Below are positions 16,127 through 25,029 of a DNA stretch of 64,000 nt, piece after piece. The DNA is from JBHIKY01 sp042139015 (GTDB taxonomy: Bacteria; Bacillota; Bacilli; Bacillales; Marinococcaceae): assembly GCF_042139015.1 (NCBI RefSeq), contig NZ_JBHIKY010000015.1:26732-90731 (forward strand), read 5' to 3'. The position numbers and the translations under genes are program-made. Positions within the stretch are counted from its first letter, which is position 1, and each line of letters begins with the position of its first letter. The notes under the pieces are model-generated. The model was not told where the DNA came from and ran no database searches. It saw only the letters and a list, made by a program, of their open reading frames with translations.

Positions 16127-16566
16127 TAGATCACCTCTGTTTTTCCGCCGGCCGCTTCAATCGCTTTTGCAGCGGAAGCAGAGAACTTGTTCGCTTTCAC
16201 ATTAAGCTTTTTTTCCAGTTTTCCATTACCGAGAATTTTTACCCCATCGTTCGCTTTGCTGATAACTCCTTTTTCTATAAGAAGCTCAGGAGTTACTTCT
16301 GTTTCTGCATCAAAGCGGTTCAGGGTTTCCACGTTAACAACTGTGTATTCTTTTCGGGTCGGGTTTGTGAAACCACGCTTTGGAAGACGCTTGTAGATCG
16401 GATTCTGGCCGCCTTCAAAACCTGGGCGCACACCGCCGCCGGAACGGGATTTCTGCCCCTTCTGACCGCGTCCGGATGTTTTACCATTGCCCGAAGCTGG
16501 TCCGCGTCCTACACGATTGCGTGTTTTTGTGGATCCAAATGCAGGCTTCAACTCGTGAAGTTTCAT
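16126..16566 (-). CDS. rplO: 50S ribosomal protein L15
   Basis: A 146-residue L15 with the glycine- and arginine-rich N-terminal extension (STKTRNRVGRGPASGNGKTS) that threads into 23S rRNA and a globular C-terminal half. A late assembly protein near the peptidyl transferase centre. It follows rpmD by 30 bp. Confidence 0.98.
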   Translation of the reverse strand: MKLHELKPAFGSTKTRNRVGRGPASGNGKTSGRGQKGQKSRSGGGVRPGFEGGQNPIYKRLPKRGFTNPTRKEYTVVNVETLNRFDAETEVTPELLIEKGVISKANDGVKILGNGKLEKKLNVKANKFSASAAKAIEAAGGKTEVI

Positions 16567-16596
16567 GCTGACACCTCCCTATCACGTTGAGATTGT

Positions 16597-16785
16597 TTAT
16601 TTATCAAGTTCTTTTACTGTCAACAAATGAGATACTTTATTGATCATTCCGCGAATAGCGGCATTATCTTCTTTCACCACGGTGTGGTTGACCTTGCGAA
16701 GTCCGAGTGTGTTAACTGTAACACGCTGGTCCTGCGGACGGCCAATCAGGCTGCGGCTGAGGGTGATTTCAACTTGCTTTGCCAT
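16597..16785 (-). CDS. rpmD: 50S ribosomal protein L30
   Basis: A 62-residue L30 (MAKQVEITLSRSLIGRPQDQ), usual length for bacteria. It lies between rpsE and rplO with 13 bp to rpsE and an AAGGAGGGA site; the protein binds 23S domain II near the 5S rRNA. Confidence 0.97.
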   Translation of the reverse strand: MAKQVEITLSRSLIGRPQDQRVTVNTLGLRKVNHTVVKEDNAAIRGMINKVSHLLTVKELDK

Positions 16786-16798
16786 ATCGTTTCCCTCC

Positions 16799-17296
16799 TT
16801 ATCCTAACAATTCTTCCACGCTTTTACCACGCAGTTTGGCAACTTCTTCAGCGGTCTTGAGCTCAGTCAAGCCTTGTATAGTAGCGCGAACCATGTTAAT
16901 CGGGTTGTTGGACCCGAGAGACTTGGAGAGAATATCATTAACTCCGGATAGTTCGAGAACCGCACGAACCGGTCCGCCTGCAATAACCCCTGTACCTTCA
17001 GATGCAGGCTTCAAAAGCACGCTTCCTGCACCATACTGGCCTGTGATCAGGTGAGGGATCGTTGTACCGACGATTGGAACTTCGATCAAGTTTTTCTTTG
17101 CACTTTCCACACCTTTGCGGATTGCTTCAGGTACTTCCAATGCTTTACCCATTCCAAATCCGACGTGGCCATTGCGGTCGCCTACCACAACGAGTGCAGC
17201 AAAGCGGAAACGACGTCCACCTTTAACAACCTTGGATACACGATTAATGGTTACTACTCTTTCTTCCAATTCAAGCTTGCTAGAATCAATTTGCAT
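16799..17296 (-). CDS. rpsE: 30S ribosomal protein S5
   Basis: A 165-residue S5 with the N-terminal double-stranded-RNA-binding-like domain (RVVTINRVSKVVKGGRRFRF) and the C-terminal S5 fold. With S4 it guards decoding accuracy; the VVKGGRRF loop, where spectinomycin-resistance changes fall in other species, looks wild type. It lies 19 bp after rplR. Confidence 0.98.
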   Translation of the reverse strand: MQIDSSKLELEERVVTINRVSKVVKGGRRFRFAALVVVGDRNGHVGFGMGKALEVPEAIRKGVESAKKNLIEVPIVGTTIPHLITGQYGAGSVLLKPASEGTGVIAGGPVRAVLELSGVNDILSKSLGSNNPINMVRATIQGLTELKTAEEVAKLRGKSVEELLG

Positions 17297-17315
17297 TCTT
17301 TTCCCTCCTTACACC

Positions 17316-17678
17316 TTAAAATTTCAATCCGTTTTCACGAGCTGCTTCAGCCAGTGCTTCCACACGCCCGTGATAAATAAATCCGCCGCGGTCAAATACC
17401 ACGTTGTCGACACCTTTATCTGATGCACGCTTTGCGATAAGCTCGCCAACCTGCTTTGCAGCTTCTTTATTTCCGCCGTTCTCTGCATTCAGCTCTTTAT
17501 CCATTGTAGAAGCAGCAACAATTGTTTCTCCTTTTACATCATCGATCAGTTGAGCATAAATGTGCTTGGAAGAACGGAATACGTTTAAACGCGGACGCTC
17601 GGAAGTGCCCTTGATTTTCTGGCGGATGCTTTTGTGACGCTTTTTCCGTGTCGCGTATTTCGTAGATTTAGTGATCAT
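17316..17678 (-). CDS. rplR: 50S ribosomal protein L18
   Basis: A 120-residue L18 (basic start MITKSTKYATRKKRHKSIRQ; RPRLNVFRSSKHIYAQ). It joins 5S rRNA to the 50S central protuberance together with L5 (rplE, also here). It lies 37 bp after rplF. Confidence 0.98.
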   Translation of the reverse strand: MITKSTKYATRKKRHKSIRQKIKGTSERPRLNVFRSSKHIYAQLIDDVKGETIVAASTMDKELNAENGGNKEAAKQVGELIAKRASDKGVDNVVFDRGGFIYHGRVEALAEAARENGLKF

Positions 17679-17715
17679 GGAACGCTCCTCCTTTCGTAAG
17701 CCTTACCGTGAAACG

Positions 17716-18252
17716 TTACTTACCAGTCTTACCTTCTTTACGGCGCACATATTCGCCTTCATAACGAATTCCTTTACCTTTATAAGGTTCAGGTCTGCGT
17801 ACGGAACGAATATTTGAAGCAATAGCACCAACGCGCTCTTTATCAATACCTTTTATGATAACTTTTGTGTTGGACGGAACATCGATTTCGATGCCTTCCT
17901 CCGGTACGATCTCTACCGGATGAGAGTACCCGACGTTAAGAACCAACTTGTTTCCTGCCTTGTTTGCACGGTAACCGACACCGACAAGCTCAAGACTCTT
18001 TTCAAAACCTTTAGTTACGCCTTCGACCATATTGTTTACAATGCTTCGTGTCGTTCCGTGCAGGGAACGGTGTTCTTTGTGGTCAGACGGGCGTTCAAAA
18101 GTAACTTCTTCCTCGCCGACGTTTACAGTGATGTCCTGATGAAGCTCACGGCTGAGCTCACCTTTTGGACCTTTCACAGTTACCTTGTTTCCGTCGAGAG
18201 TGACAGTTACGTCCTTTGAAAGCTCAATAGGTTTCAAACCAATACGTGACAT
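17716..18252 (-). CDS. rplF: 50S ribosomal protein L6
   Basis: A 178-residue L6 with two tandem related domains (about 1-82 and 83-178) and the C-terminal signature PEPYKGKGIRYEGE. It lies near the factor-binding site, contacting the sarcin-ricin loop region. 30 bp after rpsH. Confidence 0.98.
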   Translation of the reverse strand: MSRIGLKPIELSKDVTVTLDGNKVTVKGPKGELSRELHQDITVNVGEEEVTFERPSDHKEHRSLHGTTRSIVNNMVEGVTKGFEKSLELVGVGYRANKAGNKLVLNVGYSHPVEIVPEEGIEIDVPSNTKVIIKGIDKERVGAIASNIRSVRRPEPYKGKGIRYEGEYVRRKEGKTGK

Positions 18253-18282
18253 ACCTTACACCTCCGTTCATACCCTTTTAGA

Positions 18283-18681
18283 TTACCAGACGTAAGCGAG
18301 TACTTCTCCGCCTACCTGCTGCTTGCGTGCTTCTTTATCTGTCATTACACCATTGGAAGTTGAAATTACTGCAATACCAAGTCCGCCAAGTACGCGCGGC
18401 ACTTCGTCAGCCTTAGCATATACGCGCAGTCCTGGTTTGCTGATTCTTTTCAGCCCAGTAATTACACGTTGATTTTCTACTCCGTACTTTAGGAAAATAC
18501 GGATGATACCTTGTTTTTTATCGTCGATATATTCAACGTCACGGACGAAACCTTCTTTTTTAAGGATGTCAGCAACCTCTTTTTTAAGATTGGAAGCAGG
18601 AAGTTCCAGCTTCTCGTGACGGACGGTGTTCGCATTGCGAATACGAGTCAGCATATCTGCGATTGGATCTGTCATGACCAT
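18283..18681 (-). CDS. rpsH: 30S ribosomal protein S8
   Basis: A 132-residue S8 (TDPIADMLTRIRNANTVRH; C-terminal ISTSNGVMTDKEARK). It binds the central domain of 16S rRNA; in E. coli it also represses the spc operon. AAGGAGG nine bases before the ATG at 18681 supports that start over one two codons later. 29 bp after rpsN. Confidence 0.98.
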   Translation of the reverse strand: MVMTDPIADMLTRIRNANTVRHEKLELPASNLKKEVADILKKEGFVRDVEYIDDKKQGIIRIFLKYGVENQRVITGLKRISKPGLRVYAKADEVPRVLGGLGIAVISTSNGVMTDKEARKQQVGGEVLAYVW

Positions 18682-18710
18682 CTCGTTTTACCTCCTTCCC
18701 TGTATCGGGT

Positions 18711-18896
18711 TTACCAGCTGGCTTTTTTAACGCCTGGAATTTGTCCTTTGTATGCAAGTTCGCGGAAGCAAATCCGGCAAAGTTTAAATTTACGGATGAC
18801 GGAATGAGGACGCCCGCAACGTTCACAACGAGTGTACTCGCGCACTTTGAACTTTTGGGGACGCTGCTGTTTGGCTACCATAGATTTTTTTGCCAA
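18711..18896 (-). CDS. rpsZ: 30S ribosomal protein S14, zinc-binding type
   Basis: Sixty-one residues (MAKKSMVAKQQRPQKFKVRE) with the intact zinc ribbon CERC...CRIC, so this is the short C+ form (S14 type Z) that is the main S14 in Bacillus; the zinc-free paralogue, if any, is not in this window. It lies 33 bp after rplE. Some annotations call this gene rpsN. Confidence 0.97.
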   Translation of the reverse strand: MAKKSMVAKQQRPQKFKVREYTRCERCGRPHSVIRKFKLCRICFRELAYKGQIPGVKKASW

Positions 18897-18929
18897 GGTC
18901 CGTATTCCCTCCTTTAATTGTTTTATCGT

Positions 18930-19469
18930 TTATTTTTGAAACGGCATACCCATCTGTGTGAGCAGTTCGCGTGACTCTTCATCTGTGCTGGCAGTCGTTA
19001 CGATTACGATATCCATACCACGCACTTTATCGACTTTATCATATTCAATTTCCGGGAAGATCAGCTGTTCACGAACCCCGAGTGTATAGTTCCCACGGCC
19101 GTCAAATGCTTTGTTGGAAACCCCGCGGAAGTCGCGGACACGCGGTAATGAGACGTTAACGAGCTTTTCGAGGAAATCATACATACGCTCGCCGCGAAGT
19201 GTAACCTTTGCACCGATCGGCATTCCTTCGCGAAGCTTAAATCCGGCAATAGATTTCTTAGCTTTTGTAATCAGCGGCTTTTGACCGGAGATTTCGGCAA
19301 GCTCCTCTACTGCTTTATCCAGGGCTTTAGGGTTCTGTACAGCATCGCCCACACCCATGTTAATAACGATTTTTTCAACTTTTGGTACTCCCATAACGGA
19401 AGAGTATTCAAATTTCTTGTGCAGATGAGGCACAATATCATTGTTGTATCTTTCTTTTAGAGCGTTCAT
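18930..19469 (-). CDS. rplE: 50S ribosomal protein L5
   Basis: A 179-residue L5 (MNALKERYNNDIVPHLHKKF; GMDIVIVTTASTDEE near the end). It binds 5S rRNA in the central protuberance and bridges to S13. 27 bp after rplX with an AAAGGAGG site. Confidence 0.98.
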   Translation of the reverse strand: MNALKERYNNDIVPHLHKKFEYSSVMGVPKVEKIVINMGVGDAVQNPKALDKAVEELAEISGQKPLITKAKKSIAGFKLREGMPIGAKVTLRGERMYDFLEKLVNVSLPRVRDFRGVSNKAFDGRGNYTLGVREQLIFPEIEYDKVDKVRGMDIVIVTTASTDEESRELLTQMGMPFQK

Positions 19470-19496
19470 TCGGTTGACCTCCTTTCATCAACTGAC

Positions 19497-19823
19497 TTAA
19501 TTATCAAGAGGCTCGCCGGACTTTTTGGCGATGCGCACTTTTTTACCATCCTCTATCTTATAACCTACTCGGGTAGGTTCTCCGCTCTTCGGATCCAGAG
19601 GCATTACGTTTGATACGTGAATGGCTGCTTCCTGGTCAAGGATTCCGCCTTGAGGATTGTCCTGGGAAGGTTTCGCATGTTTTTTCACGATATTAACTCC
19701 TTCAACCAATACACGCTCACGGGAAGGGAATGCCTGAAGAATTACACCTTCTTTTCCTTTATCCTTACCAGAAATAACTTTTACTTTATCGCCCTTTTTC
19801 ACGTGGAGTTTAGATTGTGACAT
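19497..19823 (-). CDS. rplX: 50S ribosomal protein L24
   Basis: About 108 residues with the KOW motif at the N-terminus (KLHVKKGDKVKVISGKDKGK). L24 starts large-subunit assembly and lies by the tunnel exit. Two ATG codons are adjacent; the one at 19823 has AGGAGG seven bases away and is chosen, but 19826 is possible. 43 bp after rplN. Confidence 0.97.
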   Translation of the reverse strand: MSQSKLHVKKGDKVKVISGKDKGKEGVILQAFPSRERVLVEGVNIVKKHAKPSQDNPQGGILDQEAAIHVSNVMPLDPKSGEPTRVGYKIEDGKKVRIAKKSGEPLDN

Positions 19824-19866
19824 CATTGCACCTCCTTAGCAAGGCAAGTTCAACTTCCGTTTTATA

Positions 19867-20235
19867 TTAGAGCACCTCTGGTGCCAGTGATACGATTTTC
19901 ATGTACTGCTCATCACGAAGCTCTCGAGCGACCGGGCCGAAAATACGAGTTCCGCGTGGGCTTTTGTCCGGACGGACAATAACAGCTGCATTTTCGTCAA
20001 AGCGGATGTAAGATCCGTCCTGGCGGCGCGCACCGCTTTTAGAACGAACAATAACTGCTCTTACAACTTCACCTTTCTTGACAACGCCACCTGGTGTTGC
20101 TTGCTTGACAGAACATACGATCATGTCCCCTACATTTGCAGTCTTGCGGCCGGAGCCTCCAAGAACTTTAATGCACAGCACTTCGCGGGCACCAGAGTTA
20201 TCGGCAACTTTCAGACGACTCTCTTGTTGAATCAT
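19867..20235 (-). CDS. rplN: 50S ribosomal protein L14
   Basis: A 122-residue L14 (MIQQESRLKVADNSGAREVL), exact family length; a five-stranded barrel at the subunit interface, forming bridges with 16S rRNA. 34 bp after rpsQ. Confidence 0.98.
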   Translation of the reverse strand: MIQQESRLKVADNSGAREVLCIKVLGGSGRKTANVGDMIVCSVKQATPGGVVKKGEVVRAVIVRSKSGARRQDGSYIRFDENAAVIVRPDKSPRGTRIFGPVARELRDEQYMKIVSLAPEVL

Positions 20236-20269
20236 GGATTACGTAACCTCCCTTCTTCGACGAAAGAAA

Positions 20270-20533
20270 TTAGATGATAACTGCTTCTTCTACGACTTCT
20301 ATAAGACGGAATCGTTTATCTTTTGAAAGCGGGCGTGTTTCCATGATCTTTACTACATCGCCTTTTTTAGCGACATTTTCTTCATCATGTGCTTTGAACT
20401 TTTTAGAGTATCTTACGCGCTTTCCATAAAGCGAATCCTTTTTGTAAGTTTCTACAACCACCGTGATTGTTTTATCCATTTTGTCGGAAACAACACGGCC
20501 TGTGTATACTTTACGCTGATTGCGTTCAGCCAT
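20270..20533 (-). CDS. rpsQ: 30S ribosomal protein S17
   Basis: An 87-residue OB-fold S17 (MAERNQRKVYTGRVVSDKMD). The frame is open further upstream, but ATG at 20533 with GGAGAGGAGG upstream matches the family start, so the 32-residue extension is not real. S17 organises the 5' domain of 16S rRNA. 25 bp after rpmC. Confidence 0.97.
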   Translation of the reverse strand: MAERNQRKVYTGRVVSDKMDKTITVVVETYKKDSLYGKRVRYSKKFKAHDEENVAKKGDVVKIMETRPLSKDKRFRLIEVVEEAVII

Positions 20534-20558
20534 AGTCTGCCGAACCTCCTCTCCGTTT

Positions 20559-20762
20559 TTAGCCTTTATTAATACCGAGTTCACGTTCACGCAAAACGGT
20601 TTTGGCACGGGCGATATCCTTGCGAACAATGCGGACGCGGCCAGGGTTATCCAATTGACCTGTCGCCAGCTGAAAGCGCAGATTGAAAAGCTCTTCTTTT
20701 AACGACTTCGTCTTTTCTTCAACTTCTGTTGTGGTCAAGTTTCTGAATTCATTAGCTTTCAC
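20559..20762 (-). CDS. rpmC: 50S ribosomal protein L29
   Basis: A 67-residue two-helix protein (KANEFRNLTTTEVEEKTKSL; ELFNLRFQLATGQL). Three in-frame GTG codons lie close together; the third, at 20762, has AGGTGG eight bases upstream and gives the family N-terminus VKANE. This start overlaps rplP by 11 bp. L29 lies beside the tunnel exit and helps dock trigger factor and SRP. Confidence 0.95.
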   Translation of the reverse strand: MKANEFRNLTTTEVEEKTKSLKEELFNLRFQLATGQLDNPGRVRIVRKDIARAKTVLRERELGINKG

Positions 20763-21186
20763 TTGCTTCACCACCTATTTCTTCACGTTTCACAAATTTC
20801 GTTTTGATTGGAAGCTTGTGAGACGCGAGCCTAAGTGCTTCACGAGCAACTTCCTCGTTTACACCTGCAATTTCAAACATGATCTTTCCGGGTTTAACTA
20901 CTGCCACCCAGCCTTCAGGAGCACCTTTACCGGAACCCATCCGAACTTCAAGAGGTTTTGCTGTATATGGCTTATCAGGGAAGATTTTAATCCATACCTT
21001 ACCGCCACGTTTCATATAACGGGTCATCGCAATACGGGCAGATTCGATCTGACGGTTAGTGATCCAGGAAGCTTCAAGAGCCTGCAGACCATATTCACCA
21101 AAAGATACTTCAGTTCCGCCTTTCGCGCGGCCTTTCATTCTTCCGCGGTGTTCACGGCGATATTTTACGCGTTTTGGCAACAACAT
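20752..21186 (-). CDS. rplP: 50S ribosomal protein L16
   Basis: A 144-residue L16 (MLLPKRVKYRREHRGRMKGR; WIKIFPDKPYTAKP). It is placed late near the A site and is needed for the peptidyl transferase centre to mature. It starts 2 bp after the rpsC stop. Confidence 0.98.
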   Translation of the reverse strand: MLLPKRVKYRREHRGRMKGRAKGGTEVSFGEYGLQALEASWITNRQIESARIAMTRYMKRGGKVWIKIFPDKPYTAKPLEVRMGSGKGAPEGWVAVVKPGKIMFEIAGVNEEVAREALRLASHKLPIKTKFVKREEIGGEASES

Positions 21187-21188
21187 GA

Positions 21189-21848
21189 TTAATTTCCTCC
21201 TTCCTTTTTGTCTGAACCTTTCGCAGGAAGGACTTCTCCACGGTAAATCCAGATTTTGACACCGATTTTACCGTATGTTGTGTCAGCTTCTGCCGTACCG
21301 TAATCAATGTCGGCACGCAGTGTGTGGAGTGGTACCGTTCCTTCACTATAGCTTTCTGAGCGGGCGATGTCGGCTCCGCCAAGACGACCGGACACTTCTG
21401 TTCTGATCCCTTTAGCGCCAGCACGCATCGTGCGCTGGATAGATTGTTTCATAGCACGGCGGAAGGAAATACGATTTTCAAGCTGGCGCGCGATATTATC
21501 TGCCACAAGACGTGCATCGATATCTGCCTGCTTTACTTCCGCAATGTTAATGTGAACTCTCTTGCCTGTGAGTGCGTTCAATGCCTTACGCAATGCCTCT
21601 ACTTCAGAGCCGCCTTTACCGATTACCATTCCTGGCTTGGCAGTGTGGATCGTGATATTGACGCGCTTAGCTGCACGTTCAATTTCTACTCTGGAGACAG
21701 ATGCGTCTTTGAGCCGAGTTTCAATATACTCACGAATTTTCACATCTTCGTGAAGTAAGTTTGCATATTCCTTTTCAGCGTACCATTTGGAATCCCAGTC
21801 ACGGATGACTCCAATACGAAATCCGATTGGATTAACTTTTTGACCCAC
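21189..21848 (-). CDS. rpsC: 30S ribosomal protein S3
   Basis: A 219-residue S3 with the N-terminal KH domain (VNPIGFRIGVIRDWDSKWYA; GMVIGKGGSEVEALRK) and the C-terminal domain KGIRTEVSGRLGGADIARSE. It forms part of the mRNA entry tunnel and its helicase activity. It starts 3 bp after rplV. Confidence 0.98.
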   Translation of the reverse strand: MGQKVNPIGFRIGVIRDWDSKWYAEKEYANLLHEDVKIREYIETRLKDASVSRVEIERAAKRVNITIHTAKPGMVIGKGGSEVEALRKALNALTGKRVHINIAEVKQADIDARLVADNIARQLENRISFRRAMKQSIQRTMRAGAKGIRTEVSGRLGGADIARSESYSEGTVPLHTLRADIDYGTAEADTTYGKIGVKIWIYRGEVLPAKGSDKKEGGN

Positions 21849-21851
21849 GCA

Positions 21852-22193
21852 TTATCCCTCCTTCTTTTCTGATACAACGATTGTAATGTGGCTTGTGCGC
21901 TTGTTGATTCTAGTAGCGCGGCCCATTGCACGTGGACGGAAACGTTTCAGAGTAATTCCTTCATCAACATATCCTTCGCTGATGAAAAGATTCTCCGGTT
22001 CCATTTCATAGTTGTGCTCCGCATTTGCAACGGCAGAGTTGAGCACCTTTTCAATAATCGGTGAAGCTGCTTTTGGTGTGTTTTTCAAAATACCAATTGC
22101 CTCGCCGATGTCCTTGCCCCGGACGAGGTCCATAACTAATCGTGCTTTACGAGGGGCAATGCGAATTTGTTTAGCAACTGCTTTAGCTTGCAT
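21852..22193 (-). CDS. rplV: 50S ribosomal protein L22
   Basis: A 113-residue L22 (MQAKAVAKQIRIAPRKARLV) with the beta-hairpin that reaches into the peptide tunnel (RFRPRAMGRATRINKRTSHI); no deletion in the hairpin of the kind linked to macrolide resistance is seen. 20 bp after rpsS. Confidence 0.98.
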   Translation of the reverse strand: MQAKAVAKQIRIAPRKARLVMDLVRGKDIGEAIGILKNTPKAASPIIEKVLNSAVANAEHNYEMEPENLFISEGYVDEGITLKRFRPRAMGRATRINKRTSHITIVVSEKKEG

Positions 22194-22213
22194 TTAGAGA
22201 ACCTCCCCTCTAT

Positions 22214-22492
22214 TTATCGTTTTGTTTTCTTATCATCGTTCTTATGGCCTCTGAATGTTCTGGAAGGCGCGAATTCACCGAGTTTGTGGCCGACCATATC
22301 TTCAGAAACGTAAACTGGCACGTGCTTGCGTCCGTCGTAGACTGCAATAGTGTGTCCTACAAAGTCAGGGAAGATCGTCGAACGGCGTGACCAGGTTTTA
22401 ATTACTTTCTTATCGTTTGTTTCATTTAAAGCGTCCACTTTTGTCATCAAGTGGTCATCGACAAAAGGTCCTTTTTTCAAGCTGCGACCCAT
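22214..22492 (-). CDS. rpsS: 30S ribosomal protein S19
   Basis: A 92-residue S19 (MGRSLKKGPFVDDHLMTKVD; SRRSTIFPDFVGHTIAVYDG), exact family length. It lies in the 30S head with S13, contacting the A-site finger. 60 bp after rplB. Confidence 0.98.
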   Translation of the reverse strand: MGRSLKKGPFVDDHLMTKVDALNETNDKKVIKTWSRRSTIFPDFVGHTIAVYDGRKHVPVYVSEDMVGHKLGEFAPSRTFRGHKNDDKKTKR

Positions 22493-22552
22493 AAGGAATC
22501 CTCCTTTCGTGATTGCGCTGCGATTCCGCAGAACCGCAGATCAGCAATCCCG

Positions 22553-23383
22553 TTATTTTTTACGGCGGCGTACAATATATTTATCCGTGTCTTTGTTCTT
22601 CTTGCGGGTTTTGTAACCAACAGCAGGCACACCCCAAGGGGATACTGGTGCCACTCTTCCGATAGGCGCGCGTCCTTCCCCGCCGCCATGCGGGTGATCG
22701 CTTGGGTTCATTGCAGAACCGCGGACGACTGGGCGCTTGCCTAACCAGCGGGAGCGTCCGGCCTTACCAATGGTAATAAGTTCATGTTCAAGGTTACCAA
22801 CCTGGCCGACTGTTGCGCGGCACGTTGCGAGAATCAGGCGTGTTTCTCCGGATCTCAGACGTACGAGCACATATTTGCCTTCTTTACCAAGCACTTGAGC
22901 GCTGGCACCTGCAGAACGGACCAATTGTCCTCCGCGTCCAGGCTTTAACTCGATATTGTGGATGATTGTACCTACCGGGATGTTTGTTAATGGCAGAGCA
23001 TTACCGGTTTTGATATCTGCGTCCGGTCCCGAAACAATCTCCTGGCCGACTTTCAGACCTTTAGGAGCAAGAATATAACGCTTTTCACCATCTACATAAT
23101 GAATCAGTGCAATATTAGCAGAACGGTTCGGGTCATATTCGACTGTAGCGACTTTACCCGGTACTCCGTCCTTATCTCTTCTGAAGTCGATAACACGATA
23201 CTGGCGCTTGTGTCCGCCGCCCTGGTGGCGCACGGTGATGCGTCCCTGGTTGTTACGGCCGCCTTTTTTGTGTACCGGCTCAAGCAGTGATTTTTCTGGC
23301 TTGTCAGTAGTGATTTCATTAAAATCATTAACAGACATGAAACGGCGACCATTCGTGGTCGGTTTATATTTCTTAATAGGCAT
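22553..23383 (-). CDS. rplB: 50S ribosomal protein L2
   Basis: A 276-residue L2 (MPIKKYKPTTNGRRFMSVND). The C-terminal GSAMNPSDHPHGGGEGRAPI loop includes the conserved histidine important at the peptidyl transferase centre. It also helps subunit joining. 26 bp after rplW. Confidence 0.99.
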   Translation of the reverse strand: MPIKKYKPTTNGRRFMSVNDFNEITTDKPEKSLLEPVHKKGGRNNQGRITVRHQGGGHKRQYRVIDFRRDKDGVPGKVATVEYDPNRSANIALIHYVDGEKRYILAPKGLKVGQEIVSGPDADIKTGNALPLTNIPVGTIIHNIELKPGRGGQLVRSAGASAQVLGKEGKYVLVRLRSGETRLILATCRATVGQVGNLEHELITIGKAGRSRWLGKRPVVRGSAMNPSDHPHGGGEGRAPIGRVAPVSPWGVPAVGYKTRKKNKDTDKYIVRRRKK

Positions 23384-23409
23384 TTTGATTTCCCTCCTTC
23401 ACTGTTGGA

Positions 23410-23697
23410 TTATACGCCTTCGAAGAATTCCAGCTCCTGGCTGTCTTCCGTAAGTGTTACAATCGCTTTTTTGCGATTTGGCTTATATCCGGAATGACGG
23501 CCGAAACGGCGGAATTTTCCCTTTTTGTTCAGCGTGTTAACATTATCTACTTTGACATCGAAAATTTCTTCGACTGCCTGTTTAATCTGGGTTTTGTTTG
23601 CTTTCACGTCTACTTCAAACGTATATTTCTTCTCACCCATGAGTTCGGCAGAAAGTTCTGTAATGACGGGGCGCTTGATCACATCACGTGCGTTCAT
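23410..23697 (-). CDS. rplW: 50S ribosomal protein L23
   Basis: A 95-residue L23 (MNARDVIKRPVITELSAELM; GRHSGYKPNRKKAIVTL). It sits at the tunnel exit and docks trigger factor and signal recognition particle. Its ATG overlaps the rplD stop by one base. Confidence 0.98.
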   Translation of the reverse strand: MNARDVIKRPVITELSAELMGEKKYTFEVDVKANKTQIKQAVEEIFDVKVDNVNTLNKKGKFRRFGRHSGYKPNRKKAIVTLTEDSQELEFFEGV

Positions 23698-24320
23698 TAT
23701 GCGAGCACCTCCTCTACCTTCTCCACTGCATCTTTGGTAATCACGAGCTTATCGTGTTTGAGTACATCAAGCACATTAAGCTGATCAGCAGTCATGAAGG
23801 TGACTCCTTGTAAATTTCTTGAAGAATAATCAACCTGTTCATTATAGTCTGCAGTAACGACCAGTGCTTTCTGATCAACAGAAAGACCGGAAAGAATCTG
23901 TTTCATTTCTTTCGTTTTTGGTGCATCGAGCTGAAGGTTTTCTACAACTACGATACCCTCACTGTTCGCCTTTGTGGAAAGCGCAGATTTGATTGCAAGA
24001 CGGCGCACCTTTTTCGGCAGTTTATAGCTGTAACTGCGCGGTGTCGGGCCGAATACTATTCCACCGCCGACCCATTGCGGGGCACGGATAGTACCTTGAC
24101 GTGCGCGGCCGGTGCCTTTTTGGCGCCATGGCTTACGCCCGCCTCCTCTTCTCTCAGAACGGTTTTTCACCTTGTGTGTCCCCTGACGAAGAGATGCCTG
24201 CTGCATAAGAACGGCATCGTGGAGAACATGCTCATTAGGTTCTACACCGAAAATTGCGTCAGCAAGCTCGATGTCGCCTACCTTTGAGCCAGTCTGATTT
24301 AACAATGCTACTTTAGGCAT
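23697..24320 (-). CDS. rplD: 50S ribosomal protein L4
   Basis: A 207-residue L4 (MPKVALLNQTGSKVGDIELA) with the extended tunnel loop (RGGGRKPWRQKGTGRARQGT). In enterobacteria L4 also represses the S10 operon; whether it does here is not known, although the rpsJ leader has a strong hairpin. 25 bp after rplC. Confidence 0.98.
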   Translation of the reverse strand: MPKVALLNQTGSKVGDIELADAIFGVEPNEHVLHDAVLMQQASLRQGTHKVKNRSERRGGGRKPWRQKGTGRARQGTIRAPQWVGGGIVFGPTPRSYSYKLPKKVRRLAIKSALSTKANSEGIVVVENLQLDAPKTKEMKQILSGLSVDQKALVVTADYNEQVDYSSRNLQGVTFMTADQLNVLDVLKHDKLVITKDAVEKVEEVLA

Positions 24321-24345
24321 GATGGAGCCTCCTTTCTTTAACGTT

Positions 24346-24978
24346 TTATTTTACTGTTTTAACCGCACTTTGAACGGATACATAGCTTTTCTTCGCGCCA
24401 GGTACGTTTCCTTTAACGAGAAGAAGGTTACGCTCTGCATCTACTTTTACGATCTCAAGGTTTTGTACAGTTACTGTCTTACCACCCATACGTCCTGGAA
24501 GCTTTTTCCCTTTCAGTACGTGGTTCGGGTCAACCGGACCCATCGCACCTGGACGGCGGTGATAGCGGGAACCGTGGCTCATTGGTCCGCGGGATTGATT
24601 GTGACGCTTGATCGCGCCCTGAAATCCTTTCCCTTTTGAAGTACCGCTGACATCCACAATATCTCCTTCAGCAAATGCATCTACTTTGACTTCCTGACCA
24701 ACTTCGTAATCTGCAACAGCAATATCACGAATTTCTTTAACGTAGCGCTTGGGTGCTGCTTCAGCTTTAGCTGCGATCCCTTTTTCAGGTTTGTTGGCAC
24801 GTGATTCTTTTTTGTCATAGAAACCAAGCTGAATTGCTTCATAGCCGTCAGATTCAACGTTCTTTGTCTGAAGCACTACATTCGGCTCAGCTTCAATGAC
24901 TGTGACCGGAAGAAGTTCACCATTTTCACTGAACAACTGGGTCATGCCGAGTTTTCTTCCCAAGATTCCTTTGGTCAT
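24346..24978 (-). CDS. rplC: 50S ribosomal protein L3
   Basis: A 210-residue L3 (MTKGILGRKLGMTQLFSENG) with the long loop that reaches the peptidyl transferase centre (HGSRYHRRPGAMGPVDPNHV). An early assembly protein. 51 bp after rpsJ. Confidence 0.98.
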   Translation of the reverse strand: MTKGILGRKLGMTQLFSENGELLPVTVIEAEPNVVLQTKNVESDGYEAIQLGFYDKKESRANKPEKGIAAKAEAAPKRYVKEIRDIAVADYEVGQEVKVDAFAEGDIVDVSGTSKGKGFQGAIKRHNQSRGPMSHGSRYHRRPGAMGPVDPNHVLKGKKLPGRMGGKTVTVQNLEIVKVDAERNLLLVKGNVPGAKKSYVSVQSAVKTVK

Positions 24979-25029
24979 CAGTCACACCTCCTAAATATTT
25001 AATAAATTTTAGTTTTATTTCTGAATCTC